A DNA stretch of 64,000 bases from Flavobacterium sp. (GCF_004295795.1 NZ_SEBR01000019.1:1-64000); one strand, 5' to 3'. Shown: positions 1 through 8,483, counted from the first letter of the stretch. Translations and numbers: made by a program. Notes: generated by a model from the sequence alone, not told the origin.

Positions 1-98
1 GCCTCTTTTACTCCGCAAGCTCCGTCAGTTCGCGTTGCTCGGGTCCAAATTTCAAGGCTGTCAGGTCGCGTTTTTGGTTCAGCCGCAAGGCCTTTTTG

Positions 99-199
99 CT
101 ACTTTTGCGGCCAGGCAAAAGTAGTCCCGCGGAAGGCGACGAACTACAGCATCCGGCAGCGAAAGCTGCCGCAGACATAAAATGAGCGAAGCTCATTTT
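99..199. repeat. Cluster of three hairpins
   Basis: Stem 99-108/115-124 is a perfect 10-bp inverted repeat. It contains TACTTTTG on each strand, which matches the Bacteroidota -7 box TAnnTTTG in both orientations. Stem 154-160/165-171 closes a GAAA loop. Stem 179-187/191-199 closes a GAA loop and runs into T's on the plus strand, as in an intrinsic terminator. Confidence 0.6.
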
Positions 200-330
200 T
201 TATTCGACACAGTGAGGCAATAATTTCCGGTTCCACAGGAGAAACTGAAGAAAAACATTTTGCGGCTAAAAGAAAATAGCCCGGATAACGGCAACTAGCC
301 TTTCGCAGAAAAAACCGCATTTTTCTTAGG

Positions 331-357
331 TTGCGACAGCGACCGAAGGAAGCTCGT
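331..357 (+). repeat. 27-nt inverted repeat, left copy
   Basis: The 27 bases here are found as an exact reverse complement at 2495-2521. The two copies flank nadC and the YihY-family gene, about 2.1 kb apart. No open frame or transposase accompanies them, so they look like a dispersed intergenic repeat. Confidence 0.75.
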
Positions 358-479
358 TGCAACCTCCAGAAAAACCGGATTTTTAAAGAAAGCTAGTGCC
401 AGTTAGCCGGAAAAAGCTCCAAAAAAGAGCGCGACACCTCGCAAAAAAAAACTGTATTTTAGCCCAACAATAAAACGCC

Positions 480-1337
480 ATGATCTCACAAGACCAACTC
501 CAGCAAGAATTCAATCTGATAATAAAAAACGCGTTGCGCGAAGATATAGGAGAAGGCGACCATAGTTCGTTGGCCTGCATCCCGGAAGAAGCCAAAGGTA
601 AAGCAAGACTGCTGGTGAAAGACGAAGGCGTAATAGCCGGTGTGGATTTCGCCAAAATGATCTTCCATGAAGTGGATCCCGAACTCGAGATGGAAACCTT
701 GATCGAAGACGGTTCGGAGGTAAAATACGGGGACGTGGTTTTCAGGGTTTCGGGAAGTTCACAATCGATCTTGAAAGCCGAAAGATTCGTGCTCAATTCG
801 ATGCAGCGCATGTCGGCGATAGCTACAAAAACAAAGAAGTATGTCGATTTACTTGAAGGCACAAACACCAAAATCCTCGATACGCGCAAAACGACTCCCG
901 GAATCCGCGCGATCGAGAAATGGGCCGTGAAAATTGGCGGAGGCGAAAACCACAGGTTTGCATTGTATGACATGGTCATGCTGAAAGACAACCACATCGA
1001 CTTTGCTGGCGGAATCGGTCTGGCGATCGAAAAAACCAAAAAATACCTGTCACAAAACGCGCTCGACCTAAAAATCATCGTCGAAGCCCGCAATTTGGAC
1101 GAAGTTGCCCAAATCCTCGAAGCTGGCGGCGTTTTCAGAATCCTGCTCGACAACTTCGACTACGAAACCACGAAAGCTGCGGTGAAAATGATCGGAGACC
1201 AGTCACTGATGGAATCCTCGGGCAATATCAACGAAAAAACCATCCGGAATTATGCAGAATGCGGCGTCGACTATATTTCTTCGGGCGCTCTGACGCATTC
1301 GGTTTACAATATGGATTTGAGTCTGAAAGCGGAATAA
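480..1337 (+). CDS. nadC: Nicotinate-nucleotide pyrophosphorylase (carboxylating)
   Basis: Converts quinolinate and PRPP to nicotinate mononucleotide, CO2 and pyrophosphate in de novo NAD synthesis; cytosolic. The 285-residue length is normal for the family. Visible motifs are DTRKTTPGIR (134-143), GGGENHR (153-159) and LKDNH (168-172), which bind the phosphates and quinolinate in known QPRTases. Both alpha/beta-barrel and N-terminal portions are present, so the gene looks complete. No other NAD gene is adjacent, so it seems to be transcribed alone. The ATG at 480 fits the usual family N-terminus. Confidence 0.96.
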   Translation: MISQDQLQQEFNLIIKNALREDIGEGDHSSLACIPEEAKGKARLLVKDEGVIAGVDFAKMIFHEVDPELEMETLIEDGSEVKYGDVVFRVSGSSQSILKAERFVLNSMQRMSAIATKTKKYVDLLEGTNTKILDTRKTTPGIRAIEKWAVKIGGGENHRFALYDMVMLKDNHIDFAGGIGLAIEKTKKYLSQNALDLKIIVEARNLDEVAQILEAGGVFRILLDNFDYETTKAAVKMIGDQSLMESSGNINEKTIRNYAECGVDYISSGALTHSVYNMDLSLKAE

Positions 1338-1364
1338 TTGATAATTAATTAATAATGAATAGTT

Positions 1365-1406
1365 AATAATGAATAATGAATAATGAATAATGAATAATGA
1401 ATAATG
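1365..1406. repeat. AATAATG tandem repeat
   Basis: Six head-to-tail copies of the 7-mer AATAATG lie between nadC and the next gene. The rest of the 155-bp spacer is similarly AT-rich with ATTAATTGTTAATTATT-like words. Comparable words recur at about 47795-47890 and 61985-62040. Confidence 0.8.
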
Positions 1407-1492
1407 AATGGAACACATTGGGGTTTCGACTGATTGTCACTTAATCCAGCTGCTAATTATTAATTGTTAATTATTACTTATTAATTGAAAAA

Positions 1493-2422
1493 ATGTCCCA
1501 CGAAATAGAAGCCAAAATCGAGAAAATCCCTGTCGTAAGAAACCTTGCGCGCCTCACCAAGCGCGTCAAATTGCGGTTCTTGCAAGGTTTGACGCTTTAC
1601 GAGCTTATCGAGATCTATTTCGTCGGAATTGTAGAAGGTGCGCTCACATACCGCGCCGCCGCGATCTCGTTCAGCTTTTTCATGGCGCTTTTTCCGTTTT
1701 CGCTGTTTATCCTGAACTGCATTCCTTATATTCCTATCGACAATTTCCAGCAGGATTTCATGGATTTCGTGGCCCAGAATGTTCCGCCGAACACTTATGA
1801 CGCGGTTTCCAAAATCCTGAACGACATCCTGAACAACTCGCATTCCGGATTGCTTTCCACCGGGGTCATCCTTTCGATTTTCCTCGCGGCCAATGGTTTG
1901 AACTCGATTCTGGGCGGATTCGAAACCTCGCATCACGTCTTGGTCAAACGCGGCTTTTTCCGTCAGTATTTCGTGGCGCTCGGCATGTCCATCATCTTGG
2001 TTTTCACACTTTTGTTCACCGTGGCGACGATAGTGACGCTTGAAGTTTTTCTGCAAAAGATCAAAATTACCGACATTTTCAGCGACACGATCCCAATTTT
2101 GGTCGTCACGCGCTACATCTTTTTGATGGCGATGATCCTGTTCACGGTTTCCATTTTGTTCAAGTTCGGAACCAAGCGAACGGGAAAGCGCGCCTTCATT
2201 TCGATAGGTTCGATCTTCACGACGATCCTCGTGATCATCGCGTCTTATTTCTTCGGGATCTGGGTTGTCCGCTTCTCGCGCTACAACGAATTGTACGGAT
2301 CGATCGGCACATTATTGGTGCTAATGTTCTATATTTGGATCAACTGCATCGTACTGTTGCTGGGATTCGAGCTCAATGCGGCCGTGAATCGCGCCAAGCA
2401 CAAACAGCTGCAACATTCCTGA
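1493..2422 (+). CDS. YihY/virulence factor BrkB family inner-membrane protein
   Basis: A 309-residue integral membrane protein. A soluble N-terminus of about 50 residues is followed by roughly six hydrophobic segments, in the order typical of YihY/BrkB (formerly and wrongly called RNase BN). The conserved small-residue stretch after the first amphipathic region (LTYRAAAISFSFFMALFPF) is characteristic. The biochemical role of the family is unsettled; transport or envelope functions have been proposed. It stands alone between two repeat-bearing spacers, and nothing in the context narrows its job. Confidence 0.85.
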   Translation: MSHEIEAKIEKIPVVRNLARLTKRVKLRFLQGLTLYELIEIYFVGIVEGALTYRAAAISFSFFMALFPFSLFILNCIPYIPIDNFQQDFMDFVAQNVPPNTYDAVSKILNDILNNSHSGLLSTGVILSIFLAANGLNSILGGFETSHHVLVKRGFFRQYFVALGMSIILVFTLLFTVATIVTLEVFLQKIKITDIFSDTIPILVVTRYIFLMAMILFTVSILFKFGTKRTGKRAFISIGSIFTTILVIIASYFFGIWVVRFSRYNELYGSIGTLLVLMFYIWINCIVLLLGFELNAAVNRAKHKQLQHS

Positions 2423-2494
2423 TTTTATAAGGAGCAAAATCCGGCTGACCCGCTTTTAGCTTTCTTGAAAACGACCGCTTTTTCTGCGTTTGAG

Positions 2495-2521
2495 ACGAGC
2501 TTCCTTCGGTCGCTGTCGCAA
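2495..2521 (-). repeat. 27-nt inverted repeat, right copy
   Basis: Exact reverse complement of 331-357. It lies in the 166-bp spacer between the YihY-family gene and the DUF2147 gene; nothing else is recognisable in that spacer. Confidence 0.75.
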
Positions 2522-2588
2522 AAGCGAAAAACCAGGCCGTTTCCTGCAAAAGGCTAACCGCTTGCATCCGGGCTAAAAAACCAAAGCC

Positions 2589-3017
2589 ATGAAGAATCTT
2601 TTATCGCTGATCGCACTTGTATTCCTGACTTCGTTCACATCTCCGAATGCATCGGTAGTGGGAAAATGGAAAACCATAGACGACGAAACCGGAAAAGCCG
2701 TTTCCATTGTCGAAATCTATGAAAGCGGAGGCAAAGTCTACGGCAAAGTCCACGAGATACTGAATCCAGCCAACCGCAACCGCGTCTGTTCCAATTGCTC
2801 CGGATCGGACAAAAACAAGCCCATTCTGGGAATGGTAGTGATAAAAGGTCTTGTAAAAGACGGAACTGAATACAACGGCGGCAAAGTGCTCGATCCCAAA
2901 AACGGAAAACTCTACAAGTGTTACATCACGCTTGAGTCGGCAGACAAGCTCAAAGTGCGCGGCTACATCGGTGTTTCGCTTATCGGACGTTCGCAATATT
3001 GGTATCGCGTAAAATAA
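2589..3017 (+). CDS. DUF2147 domain-containing secreted protein
   Basis: A 142-residue protein with an N-terminal signal peptide (about residues 1-20, then a beta-rich domain). The opening VVGKWKTIDDETGKAVSIVE, a central paired-cysteine segment (CSNCSG) and the closing GRSQYWYRV are hallmarks of DUF2147, a small extracytoplasmic domain of unknown function. The stop lies 4 nt before the next start, so it is probably cotranscribed with the small zinc-finger-like gene. The family name is fairly sure; the function is not known. Confidence 0.85.
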   Translation: MKNLLSLIALVFLTSFTSPNASVVGKWKTIDDETGKAVSIVEIYESGGKVYGKVHEILNPANRNRVCSNCSGSDKNKPILGMVVIKGLVKDGTEYNGGKVLDPKNGKLYKCYITLESADKLKVRGYIGVSLIGRSQYWYRVK

Positions 3018-3021
3018 CGAA

Positions 3022-3489
3022 ATGGGATTCTTCGACAATTTCTTCAAAAAACCGGAGTTGGAATGCCCACGATGTCTTGGGAAAGGCGTCGTCGATTGGC
3101 AAGATATCCGCCGGTTGGACAGAATGCTCAAGTGGCTTCCTGGAAAATGTGCTTACTGCAAGGCATCGGGAAAAGTCACGAAGGAAATGCTGGCAAAAGT
3201 AGCCGTCGACAATTCGTATCTCACCGTCGACCGTCCTTATTTCGAACAGCAGAAAATCCGCGAAAGCGATGAAAATGCGCTCCATCGCAGCAAGGTCTAT
3301 GACGAATTCCTCAACGGAATCATATCCTTTGTGGAAAAGCACTATTTTTCGGGCAACAAAAATCCCGAAAACATCGCCGATCTTTACGAAACGCAGGTTC
3401 CGAAATCAGAACTGTTTTGGCTCGAACGCGAAGGTTTGGTCGAGTACATCGAAAAAATAATCGAACACAAAATCGCTGGCTTGAACTGA
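3022..3489 (+). CDS. Conserved hypothetical protein with CxxC pairs
   Basis: A 155-residue cytosolic protein that I cannot assign to a characterised family. Residues 15-22 (CPRCLGKG) and 43-50 (CAYCKASG) form two CxxC knuckles resembling the DnaJ-type CxxCxGxG zinc-binding repeats. The remainder is mostly helical and charged, with no hydrophobic segment. It begins 4 nt after the DUF2147 stop and precedes priA, which has its own promoter-like box. Zinc binding is an inference from the cysteine spacing. Confidence 0.7.
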   Translation: MGFFDNFFKKPELECPRCLGKGVVDWQDIRRLDRMLKWLPGKCAYCKASGKVTKEMLAKVAVDNSYLTVDRPYFEQQKIRESDENALHRSKVYDEFLNGIISFVEKHYFSGNKNPENIADLYETQVPKSELFWLEREGLVEYIEKIIEHKIAGLN

Positions 3490-3522
3490 TTCAGGATTCG
3501 GCATTCATTTTTCAAAATCAAC

Positions 3523-3530
3523 TATCTTTA
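3523..3530 (+). promoter_or_regulatory. -7 box upstream of priA
   Basis: TATCTTTA is one base off the Bacteroidota -7 consensus TAnnTTTG and lies 23 nt before the priA ATG. I see no clear -33 TTG at the best spacing. Confidence 0.4.
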
Positions 3531-3553
3531 CGACTCTAAACTACAAGCCGTAA

Positions 3554-6007
3554 ATGCCGTTTTTCGTCGAAGTCATCCTGCCGTTAAATCTCGCCAAAAC
3601 CTTTACTTATAGCGTTTCCGATGTGGAATTTTACGCGATACGTCCTGGAATGCGGCTTGCCGTTCCATTTGGCAAGAACAGGATTTATACGGCTTTGGCT
3701 GTCGAGACACACGAAAATCCGCCTCAACTTTACGAGGCGAAACCTATTCAGCAAATCCTGGACGAAACGCCGATCGTCACCGAGAACCAACTCAGGCACT
3801 GGAATTGGATCGCGTCCTATTACATGTGCGCCATCGGCGATGTTTACCGCAGCGCGATGCCGTCGGCGTTGATTCTCGAAAGCGAGACCACGATTCAGCA
3901 AAACACCGACTTTTCTATTGACGCGAGCGAACTCTCGGACGAAGAATTCCTGATCTATCAAGCCTTACAGCAACAATCGTCTCTCACGGTTCACGAAATT
4001 TCCGCCATTTTGGGCAAAAAAAGCATTTTCCCTACACTTCGGAAAATGCTCGCCAAAAACGTGATTTTGCTTCAGGAAGAGATTTCGGAAACCTACAAAC
4101 CAAAATTGGTGCGCTATATTCGGTTGCAACCCGAGTTCGAGCGAGCCGAAAACCTTCAGGAATTGCTCGAAATCCTCAAAAACGCGAGCAAACAGAAAGA
4201 ATTGATATTACAGTATTTCCAAATCAAGGCGATCGACAAAAAGCCGATTTCGGTCAAGAGACTGCTCGAAAACATCGACGTATCGCAAGCCGCGGTGAAA
4301 GCTTTGGTCGACAAAGGCATTTTCGAGGAATATCAGTTGCAGCACGACCGCATCGATTTCGAAGACAGGCTTGAAAGCCGCGAATTGATTTTGTCCGTCG
4401 CCCAACAGAAGGCTTTCGACGAAATCAGCAAGTCGTTTGAAACCAAAGATGTGACGCTTTTGCACGGCATTACCGCCAGCGGCAAAACAGAGATTTACAT
4501 CAAATTGATCGAGGAGTTTTTAGCCACGGGAAAACAGGTTTTGTACCTGTTGCCCGAAATCGCTTTGACAACACAGCTCGTCTCGCGTCTGACGGCGCAT
4601 TTCGGCAATACCGTCGCGGTTTATCACTCCAAATATTCGAACAACGAACGCGTCGAGACCTGGAACCAGATTCTTTCGAATTCACAAAAGGCGCAAGTCG
4701 TGATCGGCGCGCGTTCGGCCCTATTTTTGCCTTTTCACGACCTTGGTTTCGTGATTGTGGACGAAGAACACGAACAGACTTTCAAGCAAGCCGATCCTGC
4801 ACCGAGGTATCATGCGAGAGACGCGGCCATCGTGCTTGCCAACCAATTTAAGGCCAAGACGTTACTTGGTTCGGCGACGCCTTCGATCGAGACTTATTTC
4901 AACGCTCAAAACCAAAAGTACGGGCACGTCGATTTGAGCGAGCGCTATGGAAATGTGCTGCTTCCGGAGATCGAGGTCGTCGATTTAAAGGACAAATACT
5001 TCCGCAAGAAAATGTCTGGGCATTTCTCTGACACTTTGCTCGAGCACATTGCCGAAGCGCTTGCCTTGGGCGAACAAATCATTCTGTTCCAGAACCGTCG
5101 CGGGTTTTCACCTGTCGTAGAATGCCTGACCTGCGGACACGTCCCGCAATGTTCGAATTGCGACGTGAGCATGACCTATCACAAGGGAAAAGAGCAATTG
5201 CGTTGCCATTACTGCGGATCGTCGATGGCTTTTCCGCGACAGTGCCACGCCTGCCATTCTACAGATTTGACCACCAAAGGTTTCGGAACCGAACAAATCC
5301 AGCACGAACTCGAGGAACTGTTCCCGAATGCGAAAATCGGGAGAATGGATCAGGACACGACGCGCGGGAAATTCGGATTCGAAAAGATCATCGACAGTTT
5401 CAAGGAACGCGAGGTCGATATTCTCGTTGGAACGCAAATGCTGGCGAAAGGGCTTGATTTCGATAACGTCAGCCTTGTCGGAATCATGAACGCCGACAAT
5501 ATGTTGTACCATCCGGATTTTCGGGCGTTCGAGAGAAGTTACCAGTTGATGACGCAGGTTTCGGGTAGGGCAGGGCGCTCTTCCAAACGCGGAAAGGTGG
5601 TCATCCAGACGTATAATCCGTATCACAACGTCATCGGTCAGGTAACGGCCGGCGACTACCTCGGCATGTTTTCGGAACAGTTGTACGAGCGCAAAATCTA
5701 CAAGTATCCGCCGTATTTCAAGTTGATCCGGCTTACTTTGAAGCATCGGGATTTCGACAAACTCAAACAAGGTTCGCAATGGCTTGCATCGGTCTTGACC
5801 CAAAATCTTGAGATGCCGGTTTTAGGGCCTGAAGAACCGCCGATTGCGCGCATCCGCAATGAATACATCCGCACTATAATGGTCAAGATTCCGAACGACA
5901 AGCCGCTTGGCAACACCAAACGCACGATCCGCAAGGTTTTGGACAGTTTTGAGTCTGTGGCGCACTTTCGGGCCATCAAGGTTGTCGTGAATGTGGATTT
6001 TTATTGA
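3554..6007 (+). CDS. priA: Primosomal protein N' (replication-restart helicase)
   Basis: An 817-residue superfamily 2 DNA helicase that recognises stalled forks and reloads the replicative helicase. Order seen: N-terminal 3'-DNA-binding domain (from residue 1, VEVILPLNL); a variable winged-helix region to about 280; Walker A HGITASGKTE near 305; DEEH box near 400; a cysteine-rich zinc module about 523-570 with four CxxC-type pairs; and helicase motifs V/VI (QVSGRAGR). All catalytic elements are present and the length is normal. It has its own -7 box and appears monocistronic. Confidence 0.97.
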   Translation: MPFFVEVILPLNLAKTFTYSVSDVEFYAIRPGMRLAVPFGKNRIYTALAVETHENPPQLYEAKPIQQILDETPIVTENQLRHWNWIASYYMCAIGDVYRSAMPSALILESETTIQQNTDFSIDASELSDEEFLIYQALQQQSSLTVHEISAILGKKSIFPTLRKMLAKNVILLQEEISETYKPKLVRYIRLQPEFERAENLQELLEILKNASKQKELILQYFQIKAIDKKPISVKRLLENIDVSQAAVKALVDKGIFEEYQLQHDRIDFEDRLESRELILSVAQQKAFDEISKSFETKDVTLLHGITASGKTEIYIKLIEEFLATGKQVLYLLPEIALTTQLVSRLTAHFGNTVAVYHSKYSNNERVETWNQILSNSQKAQVVIGARSALFLPFHDLGFVIVDEEHEQTFKQADPAPRYHARDAAIVLANQFKAKTLLGSATPSIETYFNAQNQKYGHVDLSERYGNVLLPEIEVVDLKDKYFRKKMSGHFSDTLLEHIAEALALGEQIILFQNRRGFSPVVECLTCGHVPQCSNCDVSMTYHKGKEQLRCHYCGSSMAFPRQCHACHSTDLTTKGFGTEQIQHELEELFPNAKIGRMDQDTTRGKFGFEKIIDSFKEREVDILVGTQMLAKGLDFDNVSLVGIMNADNMLYHPDFRAFERSYQLMTQVSGRAGRSSKRGKVVIQTYNPYHNVIGQVTAGDYLGMFSEQLYERKIYKYPPYFKLIRLTLKHRDFDKLKQGSQWLASVLTQNLEMPVLGPEEPPIARIRNEYIRTIMVKIPNDKPLGNTKRTIRKVLDSFESVAHFRAIKVVVNVDFY

Positions 6008-6156
6008 ATAAGTGCCGAGTATGAGGTGACTGATTTCCTGACATGTTGCGTCCGGACGATCTTGTAGGCAATGGCAAAGCTTTGATGATTTAAAGAACTT
6101 TATTGGATTGTTTGTGCATGGATTGAAATTTGCCCGGGCACTCAGGAACTCCGACC

Positions 6157-6191
6157 TCAAAAAAAAACCGCCGATTCGAAAATCAGCGGTT
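6157..6191 (-). terminator. Intrinsic terminator of the LytTR regulator gene
   Basis: Read on the minus strand, an 11-bp stem with one G-U pair closes a UUCG tetraloop and is followed by a run of about nine T's. It starts 20 nt beyond the stop of the minus-strand response regulator. Confidence 0.85.
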
Positions 6192-6210
6192 CTAGATATG
6201 TGCAAGACCA

Positions 6211-6906
6211 TCACGCGATCGCGAGTGCTCGGATCAAATCGTCTTTTTTGTTTCGGCTTAGCGGAATCTTGGTTACACCGATCTCGGCGAACTTACTGTT
6301 GAAACGCTCAACCTTGTCTATATTTATGATATAGGATTTGTGTACGCGGATGAATTTGTCTTTAGAAAGATCTTTCTCGAATGACTTCATCGTCGACAGA
6401 ACCAGGTTGCTGTCTTCTTCGGTTACCACTTTTACGTAATCTCCGAAAGCTTCGATCCATTTGATCTTGTTCGTGTACACTTTCAGTTTCTTAAGATTAC
6501 TCTTAATAAAAATGTGTTCTCCTTCTTCTTCCTGATTTTCACGCTTTAACATGTGGAAATCCATAGCGCGTTTTACTGATGCGTTGAAACGGTCTACGGC
6601 GATTGGCTTCTGTAGGTAGTCTGTAGCGTCGTAATCGAACGCTTTCATAGCATATTCGGCCTTTGACGTGATGAAAATGATTTGGGGTTTCACTTTCAAT
6701 CCGTCCAAAAAGTCGAATCCGGAAATAACTGGCATCTCGATATCCAGGAAGATAAGGTCTACCGTGTGGACAGACATGCAGTTTTTGGCCTCAATAGCAT
6801 TGGAAAAATCGCCCACTAAATGTAGGTTGGGGTGATTATTCACTAACTTTGCGATGATCATCCGCTGGATCGAACTGTCATCTACAACGACACAATTTAA
6901 CTTCAT
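6211..6906 (-). CDS. LytTR-family response regulator
   Basis: A 231-residue DNA-binding response regulator. The N-terminal receiver domain shows the acidic pair D9/D10, phospho-acceptor D55 (FLDIEMP), T80 and K100 (LQKP). Residues about 135-231 form a LytTR DNA-binding domain, with the conserved FIRVHKSYIIN segment and a final helix. No histidine kinase is adjacent, so its partner must be encoded elsewhere. It diverges from the ribosomal operon, leaving a 170-bp shared upstream region. Its target genes cannot be deduced from the sequence. Confidence 0.93.
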   Translation of the reverse strand: MKLNCVVVDDSSIQRMIIAKLVNNHPNLHLVGDFSNAIEAKNCMSVHTVDLIFLDIEMPVISGFDFLDGLKVKPQIIFITSKAEYAMKAFDYDATDYLQKPIAVDRFNASVKRAMDFHMLKRENQEEEGEHIFIKSNLKKLKVYTNKIKWIEAFGDYVKVVTEEDSNLVLSTMKSFEKDLSKDKFIRVHKSYIINIDKVERFNSKFAEIGVTKIPLSRNKKDDLIRALAIA

Positions 6907-7014
6907 AATTCTTATTTATTATAGATTTGGTAAAGCGAAAATATATAGTTTTTTCTAACCAGCCTAACATTAATCGGATTTTTTTGCAGTTTACCGAATA
7001 AAGTGGTATTCTAC

Positions 7015-7044
7015 TTGCATATTAAAATAGAATCATTACTTTTG
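7015..7044 (+). promoter_or_regulatory. Promoter of the rpsF-rpsR-rplI operon
   Basis: TTG at 7015-7017 and a perfect TAnnTTTG box (TACTTTTG, 7037-7044) are separated by 19 nt, as in the Bacteroidota primary sigma consensus. The box ends 32 nt before the rpsF ATG. Confidence 0.8.
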
Positions 7045-7076
7045 CACTCATTTTTAATAAATCAAATTTTCAATTT

Positions 7077-7430
7077 ATGAATCATTACGAAACTGTTTTC
7101 ATTTTGAATCCCGTTTTATCTGACGTTCAGGTAAAGGAAACAGTGAGCAAGTTCAAGGATTTCCTTACTTCTAGAGGAGCTGAATTTGTTGCTGAAGAGG
7201 ATTGGGGCCTAAAAAAATTGGCTTACGAGATCCAACACAAGAAAAGTGGTTTTTACCACATGTTCGAATTCACGGCGCCGGGAGAGATCCTTTTGCCATT
7301 CGAAACTGAGTTCCGTCGCGACGAGCGCGTTATGCGTTTCCTGACTGTCACTCTTGACAAGCACGCGATCTCTTGGGCCGAAAGAAGAAGAGCAAAACAA
7401 AAAAATTCAGCAGCAACCACTAACGCTTAA
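7077..7430 (+). CDS. rpsF: 30S ribosomal protein S6
   Basis: A 117-residue S6 that sits on the 30S platform next to S18. The start [16 protein letters not shown] is the classic S6 first strand, and the ferredoxin-like fold runs to about residue 95, followed by a short basic, Ala/Asn-rich tail. First gene of the rpsF-rpsR-rplI operon, with only 5 nt to rpsR. A strong promoter precedes it, as expected for a highly expressed gene. Confidence 0.97.
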   Translation: MNHYETVFILNPVLSDVQVKETVSKFKDFLTSRGAEFVAEEDWGLKKLAYEIQHKKSGFYHMFEFTAPGEILLPFETEFRRDERVMRFLTVTLDKHAISWAERRRAKQKNSAATTNA

Positions 7431-7435
7431 TCACA

Positions 7436-7732
7436 ATGGCTAATCTAGAGCAATCAGCAAAAGGGAAAAAAGACGGGGATATCAGATATCTTACGCCTTT
7501 GAACATTGAGACGAACAAGCAGAAAAAATACTGCCGTTTCAAAAAATCAGGTATCAAATATGTGGACTACAAAGACCCGGATTTCTTGTTGAAATTCGTA
7601 AACGAGCAAGGAAAAATCCTTCCGCGTCGTCTTACAGGTACTTCATTGAAATACCAAAGAAAAGTGTCTGTAGCCGTGAAACGCGCCCGTCACTTGGCAC
7701 TTATGCCATACGTAGCAGATTTGCTGAAATAA
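7436..7732 (+). CDS. rpsR: 30S ribosomal protein S18
   Basis: A 98-residue S18, partner of S6 in the 30S platform. The core from about residue 35 contains IDYKD-like ([10 protein letters not shown]) and [18 protein letters not shown] segments and the C-terminal [11 protein letters not shown], all diagnostic. The N-terminal extension of about 20 residues is common in this phylum. It sits between rpsF and rplI; the 67-nt gap to rplI holds no clear signal. Confidence 0.97.
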   Translation: MANLEQSAKGKKDGDIRYLTPLNIETNKQKKYCRFKKSGIKYVDYKDPDFLLKFVNEQGKILPRRLTGTSLKYQRKVSVAVKRARHLALMPYVADLLK

Positions 7733-7799
7733 ATTTCTAACATAGTTGTTGGTTTTCCGTAAAGCCGGAACCTAACTTCTTTAACAAAAGGACATCAAC

Positions 7800-8246
7800 A
7801 TGGAATTGATCTTGAAACAAGACGTTCAAAATTTGGGTTTCAAAGACGATATCGTAACAGTTAAGCCTGGATACGGACGTAACTTTTTGATCCCGCAAGG
7901 ATTTGCTTCTTTGGCAACTCCGTCAGCTAAAAAAGTTTTGGCTGAGAATTTGAAACAAAAAGCACACAAGGAAGCGAAATTGGTTTCTGATGCGAAATCA
8001 TTGTCTGAAACTTTGAGAGCGCTTGACATCAAAATCACTGCAAAAGCAGGTGGCGAGAAATTGTTTGGTTCTGTAACCAATGCAGACATCGCCGAAGCTC
8101 TTGAGAAAGCTGGTCAACCAATCGACCGTAAATACATTACTTCTGGTATCGTGAAAAGAACCGGTAAATATTCTGCAAGCGTTCGTTTGCACCGCGAAGT
8201 GATCGTAGACCTTCCTTACGAGATCGTTGCTGAAGCACAAGCTTGA
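7800..8246 (+). CDS. rplI: 50S ribosomal protein L9
   Basis: A 148-residue L9 that binds 23S rRNA at the base of the L1 stalk. The N-terminal domain MELILKQDVQNLGFKDD...VKPGYGRNFLIPQG is the conserved rRNA-binding part. A long helix (about 40-75) links it to the C-terminal domain with the LFGSVTNADIAEAL segment. Last gene of its operon and followed by an intrinsic terminator. Confidence 0.97.
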   Translation: MELILKQDVQNLGFKDDIVTVKPGYGRNFLIPQGFASLATPSAKKVLAENLKQKAHKEAKLVSDAKSLSETLRALDIKITAKAGGEKLFGSVTNADIAEALEKAGQPIDRKYITSGIVKRTGKYSASVRLHREVIVDLPYEIVAEAQA

Positions 8247-8265
8247 TCAAAATCTGGTTATATCG

Positions 8266-8298
8266 AAAAGCCTTCTCTTTATGGGAAGGTTTTTTTTT
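8266..8298 (+). terminator. Terminator of the rpsF-rpsR-rplI operon
   Basis: A GC-containing stem (CCTTC/GAAGG, extended by A-T pairs) is followed by nine T's, starting 20 nt after the rplI stop. Confidence 0.8.
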
Positions 8299-8300
8299 GG

Positions 8301-8426
8301 AGTGCCTGAGGTAAAAAGTTCCTGAGAGGAAAAAGTGCCTGAGGTAAAAAGTGCCTGAGTTAAAAAGTTCCTGAGAGGAAAAAGTGTCCGAAAGAAAAAG
8401 TTCCTGAGAGGCGAAGTGTCTAAGCT
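8301..8426. repeat. 16-17 bp tandem repeat array
   Basis: About seven and a half imperfect units of the type AGTGCCTGAGGTAAAA or AGTTCCTGAGAGGAAAA, directly downstream of the rplI terminator. Related words in the opposite orientation occur at 6136-6152 and 9009-9028. The region has no gene; open frames through it are repeat translations. Confidence 0.85.
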
Positions 8427-8435
8427 TTTGATTTT

Positions 8436-8482
8436 CCGAGTCGCAGACTCGGTCACACAACTCGCGAAGTCAAAGACTTCGC
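8436..8482 (-). repeat. 47-nt double-hairpin repeat, copy 1
   Basis: Two short hairpins (8436-8452 and 8464-8482) flank an 11-nt linker that reads GAGTTGTGTGA on the minus strand. The same architecture and linker occur at 36874-36920. It ends one base before the stop codon of the VOC gene, so it could act as that gene's 3' structure. Confidence 0.8.
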
Positions 8483-8483
8483 T

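Larger units (their letters stand above)
1..479. other. Gene-free, hairpin-rich intergenic region
   Basis: No convincing gene. The region holds three close hairpins: a perfect 10-bp inverted repeat at 99-124 with a 6-nt loop; a 7-bp stem with a GAAA loop at 154-171; and a 9-bp stem with a GAA loop at 179-199 followed by T residues, which looks like a terminator for a plus-strand gene left of the window. A 27-nt word at 331-357 recurs inverted at 2495-2521. Short open frames here have low-complexity, Arg/Ser-rich translations and no plausible start context. Confidence 0.6.

Noticed and set aside
8247..8460. A small minus-strand protein with a repeated Ser-Gly-Thr-Phe pattern
   Set aside because: It is the translation of the 16-17 bp tandem array and overlaps a terminator.
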